From Maribacter dokdonensis DSW-8 (GTDB taxonomy: Bacteria; Bacteroidota; Bacteroidia; Flavobacteriales; Flavobacteriaceae): DNA of 64,000 nucleotides. Every line of letters begins with the position of its first letter. Within the stretch, counting starts at the first letter, position 1. Location: assembly GCF_001447995.1 (NCBI RefSeq), contig NZ_LDPE01000002.1, positions 372,001 through 436,000 on the forward strand, given 5' to 3'. Positions 36,365 through 45,267 of this stretch are shown piece by piece. The notes beneath the pieces are model-generated. The model did not search any database. It saw nothing but the letters and a program-made list of their open reading frames with translations, and had not been told where the DNA came from. A program made the translations under genes and the position numbers.

Positions 36365-37645
36365 ATGAAAAAACAATACCTAATCATCACCCTATTATTA
36401 CTAACGGCTAACGCCATATATGCACAATTTACACTAGATGGTCAGTTTAGACCAAGAACGGAATACAGACATGGCTTTGGTAGTTTAATACCAGATGCGG
36501 CAGATGCCGGATTCGCCATTTCTACACGTGCTCGTTTAAATGCCAAGTATGAATCTGAGGCGTATCAGTTTTACCTAAGCCTACAAGATGTAATGGTTTG
36601 GGGAGAGAACAGACAAATTCTACCAGATGATCAAAACGATTCTTTTGCCGTATTTGAAGCATGGGCAAATATAAATTTAGGAAAAGGTTGGTCTACTAAA
36701 TTGGGCCGTCAGGTGATATCTTATGATGACCAACGAATATTTGGCGGGTTAGATTGGGCACAGCAAGGAAGAAACCATGATGCCGGATTATTAAAGTACA
36801 AGAAAGATAAATTTATCTTGGACATAGGTTTGGCCTTTAGTCAAGATTTTGACAACCCAACAGGTTTTCAGTCTGTAGGTACGGCATATAATACAGCAGG
36901 ATTTTTTACCTATAAGACCATGCAATATGTATATGCAAAACAACAATGGGATGGTTTTTCGGCAAGTTTCTTAGCCCTGAACAATGGCTTTCAAAATTTT
37001 GATGATACAGACGCTGCAGACGGTGTAAGCAATTTGCAAACAATAGGTACACACTTAAATTTTAAGCAAGGAAAGTTCAATGCTAATGCCAACTTGTTTT
37101 TACAAACGGGAGAAAGACAAAACGAAGTAAAATCTAGTGCCTATTTATTAGGTTTGGAATTGGGTTATAAAGCAAGTGATAAAGTAGCGTTGGGTATTGG
37201 TACAGAAGTAATCAGTGGTAATAAAGCGGATACTACGGACAAAACTGAGGCATTTTTTCCATTGTACGGTACCAACCATAAGTTCAACGGATTTATGGAT
37301 TATTTCTACGTGGGTAACCATGCCAATTCTGTAGGTCTTTTTGATATTCATGCGAGTGCAAAATTCGATTTAGGCAAGCAGTCTAGCCTATTGGTAAAGG
37401 TGTTGAACTTTAGTGGCGAGCAAGAATTACCAAGTGGCGAGAAATCATTGGGTACTGAAATTGATTTGGTATTTGCGAAAAAATTCAAAGGCTACGGTTT
37501 GGCAATCGGGTACTCTCAAATGTTCGCTGCAGATGGTATGTATGAACTTAAGGGAATTACAGAAGATCTAGCTGCCAGTAGCCAAAATTGGGCATGGGTA
37601 CAGTTAACCATCAAGCCTCAATTTTTGAATACCAAAAAAGAATAA
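36365..37645 (+). CDS. outer membrane porin, alginate-export-like family
   Basis: 426 residues with a signal peptide to IYAQ (21). Amphipathic strands of a barrel begin QFRPRTEYRHGFG, with STRARLNAKYESEAYQFYLSLQDV and the family pattern GRQVISYDDQRIFGGLDWAQQGRNHD of alginate_exp-like porins. It follows the ABC importer on the same strand, so a role as nitrate entry pore in the outer membrane is likely but inferred. A strong terminator follows. Confidence 0.82.
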   Translation: MKKQYLIITLLLLTANAIYAQFTLDGQFRPRTEYRHGFGSLIPDAADAGFAISTRARLNAKYESEAYQFYLSLQDVMVWGENRQILPDDQNDSFAVFEAWANINLGKGWSTKLGRQVISYDDQRIFGGLDWAQQGRNHDAGLLKYKKDKFILDIGLAFSQDFDNPTGFQSVGTAYNTAGFFTYKTMQYVYAKQQWDGFSASFLALNNGFQNFDDTDAADGVSNLQTIGTHLNFKQGKFNANANLFLQTGERQNEVKSSAYLLGLELGYKASDKVALGIGTEVISGNKADTTDKTEAFFPLYGTNHKFNGFMDYFYVGNHANSVGLFDIHASAKFDLGKQSSLLVKVLNFSGEQELPSGEKSLGTEIDLVFAKKFKGYGLAIGYSQMFAADGMYELKGITEDLAASSQNWAWVQLTIKPQFLNTKKE

Positions 37646-37671
37646 TATTAGAACTTAAATTAGTTTGGTTT

Positions 37672-37712
37672 TACGGTCTATACAGCACTTTTTGTATAGA
37701 CCGTATTTTTTT
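37672..37712 (+). terminator. terminator closing the nrt-porin operon
   Basis: 13-bp stem TACGGTCTATACA / TGTATAGACCGTA followed by T7. Confidence 0.9.
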
Positions 37713-37736
37713 AAAATTATATGTAATTTAGCGGCA

Positions 37737-37752
37737 TACGTATAATTACCTA
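37737..37752 (+). promoter_or_regulatory. candidate 7-2-7 operator at the response-regulator start
   Basis: TACGTAT-AA-TTACCTA, one mismatch from the narK site and with the same spacing. It lies only 4 bp before the TTG start, so binding there would most simply repress its own gene. Confidence 0.55.
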
Positions 37753-37756
37753 TATT

Positions 37757-38431
37757 TTGAGTGAAATAACAAGAATAGTATTGGCAGATGATCACGCTTT
37801 GGTAAGGGACGGTATACGTTCTTTATTGGAAACAGAGTCTGATCTACAAGTAATTGGTGAAGCGTCTAACGGTAAAGAGGCCATTGATTTGGTAGGGGTA
37901 GTAAATCCCGATATTTTGATCATTGATATTAGAATGCCCGTTATGAACGGTATTGATGCCGTTGCCGAATTGACGCAAAGCAAATCTTCGGTGAAAACTA
38001 TAATCTTGTCAATGCATGATTCTGAAGAGTATATCTTGAAATCCATTAGCTCCGGCGCCAATGGTTATTTATTGAAAGATACTGATAAATCAGAGTTCAT
38101 TAAAGCTATACATACCGTTAGGGAAGGTGGTAAATATTTTAGCGGAGATATTAGTAATGTATTGGTAAACAATCTTTTGGGCAGCAAAAATGAGATTGTA
38201 AAAAAAGAAGAAACACCAAAAAAGACAGGTGAAAATGTTTTTGATCTTACCAATAAAGAATTAAAAGTGTTAGAGTTGGTACTCTCTGGCTTAACCAATC
38301 AGCAAATTTCCGAAAAGCTTCAGAATAGTAAGCGTACTATTGAAACGCATCGTTTTAATTTAATGCGTAAGATGGATGTAAAAAACCTCATTGATCTTTC
38401 TAAAAAATCGCAGAAGTATAATTTAATTTAA
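37757..38431 (+). CDS. NarL/FixJ-family response regulator
   Basis: 224 residues starting at TTG; no in-frame ATG lies upstream before a stop, and the receiver begins directly (ITRIVLADDHALVRDG). Acidic D11/D12, phospho-acceptor D57 in ILIIDIRMPVMNG, and the LuxR-type HTH at about 168-215 (LTNKELKVLELVLSGLTNQQ). It probably pairs with the NarX-like kinase at 23051-24901. Paired heptamers before nirB, narK, nasA and its own start are candidate binding sites. Confidence 0.93.
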   Translation: MSEITRIVLADDHALVRDGIRSLLETESDLQVIGEASNGKEAIDLVGVVNPDILIIDIRMPVMNGIDAVAELTQSKSSVKTIILSMHDSEEYILKSISSGANGYLLKDTDKSEFIKAIHTVREGGKYFSGDISNVLVNNLLGSKNEIVKKEETPKKTGENVFDLTNKELKVLELVLSGLTNQQISEKLQNSKRTIETHRFNLMRKMDVKNLIDLSKKSQKYNLI

Positions 38432-38634
38432 TATCGTTTGTATTTGAGGTTGTTGTGCTACAAAAGAGAGCTGTAGCCTAAAACGGATATGATGATAAAC
38501 AACTCTTTTTCAAATAGAGCTGAGGTTTAATACTTTAACGGGTATTAGCTCTAGAATGCTATTCTTTGACTTATTCTCAGTATTTGTCCGTTTTAATTTT
38601 GAATCACTAGTTTTTAGGCAAAACATTTATCATA

Positions 38635-38662
38635 AAAAAGTACGTATTTATACGTACTTTTT
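38635..38662 (+). promoter_or_regulatory. 28-bp perfect palindrome (7-2-7 operator) before the nitrate reductase
   Basis: Arms AAAAAGTACGTAT and ATACGTACTTTTT with centre TT, the core being TACGTAT-TT-ATACGTA. The element TATAATTTG at 38662-38670 follows, close to TAnnTTTG, so the TTG at 38668 belongs to the promoter. The 200 bp before this palindrome show no gene. Confidence 0.7.
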
Positions 38663-38706
38663 ATAATTTGCAGTATACTTCTAAACCATTCTTTATCTCT
38701 GGTAAA

Positions 38707-41700
38707 ATGAATAGTACTAAAACTCATAAAACAATATGTTCTTATTGCGGTGTAGGCTGTGGTATGTTGGTAGACGTTGATGCAAAAGGAACAATAAGCG
38801 TAGATGGTAACCCTGATTATCCTTCAAATAAGGGCATGCTTTGTACCAAAGGGCGTAATCTAAATTACGTAGCGCAAGACACTACAGATAGAATTTTATA
38901 TCCAGAGATGAAGTGGAGCCGCAATCACCCATTACAACGTGTTTCTTGGGATGCCGCCTTTGAACGTGCTGCGGCGGTTTTTAAGAGTATCATTGCAAAA
39001 CACGGTCCAGATAGTGTGGGATTTTATGTGTCAGGCCAATGCCTAACAGAAGAATACTATCTAATAAACAAATTGACCAAAGGTTTTATAGGCACAAATA
39101 ATATAGATACCAATTCTAGACTGTGCATGAGTTCTGCCGTAGTAGGATATAAGAAAACTTTAGGGGAAGACTCCGTTCCAATTTGTTATGAGGATATAGA
39201 ATTGGCAGATTGTTTTTTAATAGCAGGAGCAAATCCGGCTTGGTGCCATCCTATTTTATATAGAAGATTGGAAAAGCATAAAGAAGAAAATCCGCAGGTT
39301 AAAGTAATTGTCGTAGATCCTAGAAAAACCCAAACCTGTGCTGGGGCAGATTTACATTTGCAGATTTTACCGGGTACCGATGTAATTTTATTTAATGCCA
39401 TTGCGCGTAGATTAATAGATAAAAGAAAAATAGATGTTGCCTTTATTAAAAAACACACAGCAAATTTTGAAGCGTGTAAAGAAATGGCTTATACATTAAC
39501 GCTCAAAGAGGCGGCTAAAAAATGTGGTATTCCAGTAGCGGATATACGTAAAGCGGCAGAGTATATAGGCAATGCCAAAAAGTTCATTAGTATGTGGACC
39601 ATGGGGCTGAACCAAAGTGTTATAGGTGTTGCTAAAAATGTTTCGTTATTAAACCTATCGTTATTAACAGGTCAAATAGGAAAACCTGGTTCTGGTCCGT
39701 TTTCATTGACAGGGCAACCAAATGCCATGGGGGGTAGAGAAGTTGGTGGTATGGCCAGTTTATTGGCAGCCCATAAAAACTTGGGTAACCCTAAGCATAG
39801 AAAAGAAGTGTCCGACTTTTGGGGAGGTGGGGAAATTCAGGCAGAACCAGGGTATACCGCTACAGAAATGTTTGATGCCTTGGATGAAGAAAAACTAAAG
39901 GCCATTTGGATCATCTGTACCAATCCTGCAGTTAGTATGCCCAACGTAAAAAAGGTAGAAAGAGCATTGAAAAAGGCAAAATTCGTGGTGGTACAAGACA
40001 TATCACATAACTCGGAGACGACTAAATTTGCCGATCTTTTGCTACCTGCGGCGGGTTGGTTAGAAAAAGAAGGTACCATGACCAATTCTGAAAGAAGAAT
40101 TAGTTATCTGCCAAAAGTAATAGATGCGCCAGGAGAGGCCTTGCCAGATGCAGAGATTATTTGGCGTTTTGCACAAGCAATGGGCTATACAGGATTTGAT
40201 TATGCAAATAGTAGTGAGGTCTATGATGAGCATTGTTTGCTTACCAAAGGCACGGAAATAGATATATCTGGTCTATCTTATGAAAGGTTGATCAATGAGG
40301 GTAGTTTTCAATGGCCCGTACCGCACAAAACACATAAGGGGACACCTAGATTATTTACAGACCGTAAATTTTTCACCAATGATAAAAAAGCACATTTTAA
40401 TGCCCCATCAACGCTTTATAACAAGTCAGAGGAAACGGATAACGAATATCCATTAATATTAAATTCAGGTAGGGTTCGCGATCAATGGCATACCCGTACC
40501 AAGACCGGTAAGGTTAAGAGGTTATTGACCCATATTCCACAACCTTATTTAGAAATGAATGCTGTTGATGCCTACTTAAGAAAAATTAAGGATGGAGATA
40601 TTGCAGTGGTCAAAAGCAGACGTGGGCAGGTACAGGTGAAGGTACAGCTCAACTATGATATAAGAGAATCGGTAGTTTTTTTACCAATGCATTGGGGTAA
40701 AGTATTGAACAATGATTTTGGTAGGGCAAATAACCTGACCAACGATTTGGTAGACCCAATATCTAAAGAGCCGGATTTTAAATACTGTGCGGTTGAGGTC
40801 TCCAAATTTGTAAAAGAGAAGCAGAAGGTAGTAGTCGTAGGTGCCGGTGCCGCTGCATATCGTTTCATACAATCTTACAGAGAAAAAAATACAGAAGATG
40901 AACTTCATGTGTTTTCAAAGGAAAAAGATCCTTTTTACAATAGGGTTCTACTACCGGAATATGTTAGTGATGAACTTTCTTGGGAAGCTTTGGAAAAATT
41001 GAAGGAAGGTGAGTTGCAAAAGCTAGATGTCACCTTGCATTCCGGTATTTGTATAGACAATATCAATGCAGATGAAAAGACGATTTTAGATTCTTTGGGT
41101 AATGTGCATTCTTATGATTTGCTTATTATGGCAACGGGTAGTAGGGCATTTATCCCTAGTGATGTTCAAATAAAATTACCTGGTCGCTTTACCATGCGTG
41201 AAAGAGGCGATGCCGATAAACTTAGAAAATATTTAGCGGAAACCGGTCTAAAGGCAAAAGATCAGAATGTGGTCATTGTAGGTGGCGGACTTTTAGGTTT
41301 GGAGCTTGCAGCGGCATTGAAAAAGATCAACATCAACATTAGCATTATTCAAAGGGCACCGCGTTTAATGGAACGTCAATTGGATAGTGTTGCAAGTAGG
41401 CTACTGGCAGAAGATGTAATGGAGCGCGGCATAAACCTCTATTTTGATAATGAGGTAAGTACCGTTTTTGAGGATAAGGGCCAAAAACATAGTCTTTTAG
41501 TAAATCTAAAAACTGGTAGAACCATTCAATGTAATGCCATTGTGTATGCCATTGGTACTAGGCCCAATATAGAATTGGCAAAACAGACTGGGGTTCATAC
41601 CCGTAGGGGAGTCGTTGTAAATTCATACTTACAAAGTAGCGACCCTTCTATTTTTGCACTAGGTGAAATAGCGGAATACAAAAATTCACTTTTCGGAATT

Positions 41701-42237
41701 ACGTCGGCAGCTGAACAACAAGCTGATATTGCGGCAAATTTTATTCTTGGCGATTTCAGCAGTATTTACAACGGCTCTGTTTTAATGAATATTTTAAAGT
41801 TCGAAAATTTAGATCTCTGCAGCATTGGCATGGTCAACTCACCGTTAGGGGATCCATCGTATGAAGAAATTATTCTAATGGATGTCAGCAAGCGCTTTTA
41901 TAAGAAATGTATCGTAAAAGACGACACGCTTAAAGGTGCCATTTTAATGGGCGATAAAAATGAATTTGCAGAATTTAAAAGGCTCATAGAAGAGGAAATT
42001 GAACTCTCTGAAAAGCGGGATGAGCTGTTGCGTGGCGCTTCTACCTCTGTTCCGTTAAAGGGTAAATTGGTCTGTTCCTGTAGTCAAGTGGGTGAAGGTA
42101 ATGTTATTGATGCTATTAATGGCGGATGTTCCGAGTTCAACAAATTATGCTCAGAAACAGGTGCAGGTTTGGGCTGTGGTAGCTGTAAGCCAGAGATTAA
42201 GGAGTTATTACAAAAACAGCTTGTATTGGCTAATTAA
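38707..42237 (+). CDS. nasA: assimilatory nitrate reductase fused to NAD(P)H/FAD and BFD [2Fe-2S] modules
   Basis: Start at MNSTKTHKTI (1176 residues); the upstream TTG at 38668 is in the promoter. The molybdopterin part spans about 1-700: CSYCGVGC plus a fourth Cys in GMLCTKGRN bind [4Fe-4S], and NSRLCMSSAV holds the probable Mo-ligand Cys. The FAD/NAD(P) part (about 705-1010) has VVVVGAGAAAYRF and VIVGGGLLGLELAA as in NirB. A C-terminal BFD domain has CSC..CGSCKP. The fusion could take electrons from NAD(P)H without a separate NasB/NasC subunit. It reduces nitrate to nitrite in the cytoplasm. Confidence 0.93.
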   Translation: MNSTKTHKTICSYCGVGCGMLVDVDAKGTISVDGNPDYPSNKGMLCTKGRNLNYVAQDTTDRILYPEMKWSRNHPLQRVSWDAAFERAAAVFKSIIAKHGPDSVGFYVSGQCLTEEYYLINKLTKGFIGTNNIDTNSRLCMSSAVVGYKKTLGEDSVPICYEDIELADCFLIAGANPAWCHPILYRRLEKHKEENPQVKVIVVDPRKTQTCAGADLHLQILPGTDVILFNAIARRLIDKRKIDVAFIKKHTANFEACKEMAYTLTLKEAAKKCGIPVADIRKAAEYIGNAKKFISMWTMGLNQSVIGVAKNVSLLNLSLLTGQIGKPGSGPFSLTGQPNAMGGREVGGMASLLAAHKNLGNPKHRKEVSDFWGGGEIQAEPGYTATEMFDALDEEKLKAIWIICTNPAVSMPNVKKVERALKKAKFVVVQDISHNSETTKFADLLLPAAGWLEKEGTMTNSERRISYLPKVIDAPGEALPDAEIIWRFAQAMGYTGFDYANSSEVYDEHCLLTKGTEIDISGLSYERLINEGSFQWPVPHKTHKGTPRLFTDRKFFTNDKKAHFNAPSTLYNKSEETDNEYPLILNSGRVRDQWHTRTKTGKVKRLLTHIPQPYLEMNAVDAYLRKIKDGDIAVVKSRRGQVQVKVQLNYDIRESVVFLPMHWGKVLNNDFGRANNLTNDLVDPISKEPDFKYCAVEVSKFVKEKQKVVVVGAGAAAYRFIQSYREKNTEDELHVFSKEKDPFYNRVLLPEYVSDELSWEALEKLKEGELQKLDVTLHSGICIDNINADEKTILDSLGNVHSYDLLIMATGSRAFIPSDVQIKLPGRFTMRERGDADKLRKYLAETGLKAKDQNVVIVGGGLLGLELAAALKKININISIIQRAPRLMERQLDSVASRLLAEDVMERGINLYFDNEVSTVFEDKGQKHSLLVNLKTGRTIQCNAIVYAIGTRPNIELAKQTGVHTRRGVVVNSYLQSSDPSIFALGEIAEYKNSLFGITSAAEQQADIAANFILGDFSSIYNGSVLMNILKFENLDLCSIGMVNSPLGDPSYEEIILMDVSKRFYKKCIVKDDTLKGAILMGDKNEFAEFKRLIEEEIELSEKRDELLRGASTSVPLKGKLVCSCSQVGEGNVIDAINGGCSEFNKLCSETGAGLGCGSCKPEIKELLQKQLVLAN

Positions 42238-42248
42238 AATGATAAGAT

Positions 42249-43685
42249 ATGAACGATGATCTTCATAGAATATTGATCAAGGGAGGGGTTACTTCCCCGG
42301 GCGAATTAAAGGATATAATTACCATGCTAGAGTCTGCCGGTCTAACCAGTGTAAACTTTGGTTCAAGACAAGATATTTTGTTTCCGTTGAAAGATGCCAA
42401 AGAAGAGCAATTGGAAAGTATTTCAAAATTCAATACTGATATCATTGCCAATAGATCGTATCAGAATATTGTAAGCTCTTACGTATCTGCAGATATTTTT
42501 GACATGACCCACTGGTTAAAGGGGTCTACGTATTTATATATTTTAGAAGGTTTTGATTTTTTGCCAAAACTCAAAATCAATATTACTGATCCTAAACAAA
42601 GACTAGTACCTATTTTTAGTGGCAATCTCAATTTTATTGCATCTGATCAAGAAGATTATTGGTATTTAAACATTAAACTTCCACACTGGAAATCATCTGC
42701 TTTTTATCCGGTTTTGATCTATAGTTGGGATATAAATTCCATTTCAAAGCAAATAGAGGAAATTCATGAAGACATTTCAGATATAGATGAGTTGTTCTTT
42801 GTAATGAACAAAAACTTGGAGACGAACAATAAAACCATGGAAAAGGAATTAAAGGTTTCTTTTCAGACCTTCCCGTACTATGAGGGTATGAACCGGTTGG
42901 GTACCGATCTTTATTGGTTGGGACTGTACTGGAGAAATAATAAATATGACCTATCGTTTTTAAAGGCGTTTTGTGGTTTTTGTTTAGATAACAGTATTGG
43001 TAAAATCTGTATTACACCCTGGAAATCTTTCGTGGTAAAAGGAATTAAAAAATCAAGTAGACCAGAACTTGAAAGGTTTTTGGGCAAAAGGGGAATTAAT
43101 GTTAGGCACTCTCAGTTAGAGATGAACTGGCACGTACCAATTGATGACGGTGAAGCCCTTGAGCTTAAAAAATATTTGGTCAGAAGTTTTGATCAAAATG
43201 ATATTAGTACCTACGGTCTTACTTTTGGTATAAGCAATGAAGTGGGTAAGCGTTCGCACTTTGCCTCGGTGATTATTGAAAAGAACAGCTTGCCCACCAT
43301 TGTTAAAGAGTTTGAAGTTCGCCCAACGTACAATGTGCTACATTTTGAACATTTTGATCCCAATAGTCAAAAGTATATTACCTACGCCCAGGATATTGAT
43401 AAAATAGAACTGCCCGGTCTGTTAATGGAGTTGAGTAAGATGTATTTTGACCAACTAGGGCAAGTTGACGATTTGGAAAAAACTACAGATGTTGAGGTGG
43501 TTGAAACTAAACAGCAGTTATATCAATGTCAAGATTGCTTTACGGTATATGATGAATCATTTGGAGATGAAGATTTCAATATAGTTGCCGGCACAAAATT
43601 TCAAGATATAAGTGAGGCATATGAGTGCCCGGTCTGCTCCGCTCCTAAATCAAAGTTTAAGGAAGCCATGATACAAATGGGCTAA
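42249..43685 (+). CDS. rubredoxin-fused protein with nitrite/sulfite-reductase-like scaffold
   Basis: 478 residues. Residues about 425-473 are a rubredoxin: YQCQDC and ECPVCSAPKSKF give the four iron Cys. Before it, GGVTSPGELKDIITMLESAG and FGSRQDILFPL resemble the ferredoxin-like half domain of nitrite/sulfite reductases. A second half lies at about 240-270 (IGKICITPWKSFVVKG). The Cys pairs that hold siroheme/[4Fe-4S] in true reductases are absent. It begins 11 bp after nasA. An electron-transfer or assembly role with nasA is inferred. Confidence 0.8.
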   Translation: MNDDLHRILIKGGVTSPGELKDIITMLESAGLTSVNFGSRQDILFPLKDAKEEQLESISKFNTDIIANRSYQNIVSSYVSADIFDMTHWLKGSTYLYILEGFDFLPKLKINITDPKQRLVPIFSGNLNFIASDQEDYWYLNIKLPHWKSSAFYPVLIYSWDINSISKQIEEIHEDISDIDELFFVMNKNLETNNKTMEKELKVSFQTFPYYEGMNRLGTDLYWLGLYWRNNKYDLSFLKAFCGFCLDNSIGKICITPWKSFVVKGIKKSSRPELERFLGKRGINVRHSQLEMNWHVPIDDGEALELKKYLVRSFDQNDISTYGLTFGISNEVGKRSHFASVIIEKNSLPTIVKEFEVRPTYNVLHFEHFDPNSQKYITYAQDIDKIELPGLLMELSKMYFDQLGQVDDLEKTTDVEVVETKQQLYQCQDCFTVYDESFGDEDFNIVAGTKFQDISEAYECPVCSAPKSKFKEAMIQMG

Positions 43686-43826
43686 TAACACTATATGATT
43701 TTCTACTTGCCCTATATTCAATAAGTTAGTGTATATTTAATGGAGGTAATAAATTCGCTTTTGGAGTTAAAACTTAAAAAAGTGAAGCCATAATTTTGTG
43801 GTATTATTCTAAATAAACCAACACTC

Positions 43827-43952
43827 ATGACCAGGGTAAATATAAATGAAAGCCGTAAAGAACCGGTATTGGCCAAAGCATTAAAGTTCACTATTGTAAT
43901 TGCCGTTATCGGTATTATGTTATGTGTACTGTTTATGGCTTTTGGTATTTAA
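43827..43952 (+). CDS. single-TM micropeptide (41 aa)
   Basis: ATG to TAA: a polar, basic N-terminus (MTRVNINESRKEPVLAKAL) followed by one hydrophobic helix (about 20-40) ending MAFGI. Sequence organisation and a separate 140-bp upstream gap argue that it is real. It is monocistronic, between the rubredoxin gene and the convergent HD-PycTM gene. No family recognised. Confidence 0.55.
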   Translation: MTRVNINESRKEPVLAKALKFTIVIAVIGIMLCVLFMAFGI

Positions 43953-44001
43953 TCTTTACAGTTATTGAAAAAACACCGTAATCAGCCTTACCAGTTTTCT
44001 A

Positions 44002-45213
44002 CTATGGTTGCATTACAGGAAGTTCAAGTATGCGGTCTGGTCCGTAGAATTTTAAAGCAATACCGAACACGATTACAGATAATACCATACCTATCATAAA
44101 AATGGTATATGTCCATCTTAGAATGCGATACTTTCTTTCCAGGACCACACCCAGAAAATATAGGTCTTTAGTTAGAGAACTATATATATAATCCTTGTCC
44201 TTTATAAGTTCTTTCATAGCCCAATTGTACTGCTCTAGTTTCATTTTGTGAAAATTACCAAAGAACAATAAATTGACTTTTTTGGTGGTAACCTCTTCTT
44301 CTGTAAACTGCCCAGTGGTTACGTTAGGTTTTGTGGCAATAATGGACATTACCATAGAAACTACACTAAAAACGATGAACAAAAAGGTAGGGTAAAATAA
44401 ATAATCGTTTGTGGGGTTGTCTAATTTGGGCACCAAATTAGCGAGCGCCATAGATATGATAATGGCATTTACGGACAATAGAATGTTTGCTTTGGTGTCT
44501 GCAATATCACTAAGTTTTAAATGATTTTGTAACGTAACTCTATACAATGTCTGTATTCCCCTATCTGGCAGTTCTCCTTTGAACTTAGCTTTTAAACTTT
44601 CTTTTTTTACGAGCTCTTTGTGCTTTTTTCTCGCTTTAATGAGCCTCTTAATATTTTTATCTTTTCCCTTTTGCCAATTATTTATGGCATAATCTGTATA
44701 AAAGCGATGATTGGTACGTAAGAATTTTATATTCTCTTTGCGCCAATCTGCCGTTGTAAAGCTTTGTTTGCCAATAAGGGCGAGTTCTTCACGTAAAAGC
44801 TCTGTAGATGCAACAAAATTTTTAATATGAAAGTGTGATGAGTCTGCATCGCGAATTATTTTCTCTAATTCGTTTACTGGCTCGTAATTTTTTTTAGTGG
44901 CCATAATAAGGCTACAAACAACTTCTGAGAAGGAAACGGACATTTTATGTTCTGCCAAGAAATCTTTTACCAATAGGCAACTTTGCTCTTCGTGATCGGT
45001 GTAAGATTTTGTGTAGCCCAAATCATGAAACCAGGCGGCAACCAATAATTGTTCACTTTCTTCGTCTGAAATATTTTCTCCTTCGATCAATTCTTTAGTA
45101 CTCTCTACAACACGTTGGGTGTGCCTAAGATTATGATATAAAAATCTTGGGTCAATATTGCCGGTCAAGAGATCTGTGGCAAATACTTCGGCTTTTGAAA
45201 CTATTGTAGACAT
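44002..45213 (-). CDS. HD phosphohydrolase fused to PycTM/DUF5706 membrane domain
   Basis: 403 residues. The N-terminal HD domain (about 10-190) has H31 in NLRHTQRVV, H63-D64 in WFHDLGY and H74. The C-terminal region (about 215-400) is the PycTM effector-like domain: YRVTLQNHLKLSDIADTKANILLSVNAIII, read in pieces, and two further TM segments near 275-297 and 372-394. PycTM proteins are membrane effectors of the Pycsar cCMP/cUMP antiphage system. No PycC cyclase adjoins here, so a housekeeping role is as likely. Confidence 0.85.
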   Translation of the reverse strand: MSTIVSKAEVFATDLLTGNIDPRFLYHNLRHTQRVVESTKELIEGENISDEESEQLLVAAWFHDLGYTKSYTDHEEQSCLLVKDFLAEHKMSVSFSEVVCSLIMATKKNYEPVNELEKIIRDADSSHFHIKNFVASTELLREELALIGKQSFTTADWRKENIKFLRTNHRFYTDYAINNWQKGKDKNIKRLIKARKKHKELVKKESLKAKFKGELPDRGIQTLYRVTLQNHLKLSDIADTKANILLSVNAIIISMALANLVPKLDNPTNDYLFYPTFLFIVFSVVSMVMSIIATKPNVTTGQFTEEEVTTKKVNLLFFGNFHKMKLEQYNWAMKELIKDKDYIYSSLTKDLYFLGVVLERKYRILRWTYTIFMIGMVLSVIVFGIALKFYGPDRILELPVMQP

Positions 45214-45267
45214 AAGTTTAATGAAAAAGATAATACTTTAGAAATGTACAAAAATTATCTGCTTATG

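Noticed and set aside
44002..45213. Complete Pycsar defence system.
   Set aside because: No PycC-type cyclase is adjacent; the DUF2652 protein is too far away and lacks catalytic residues.
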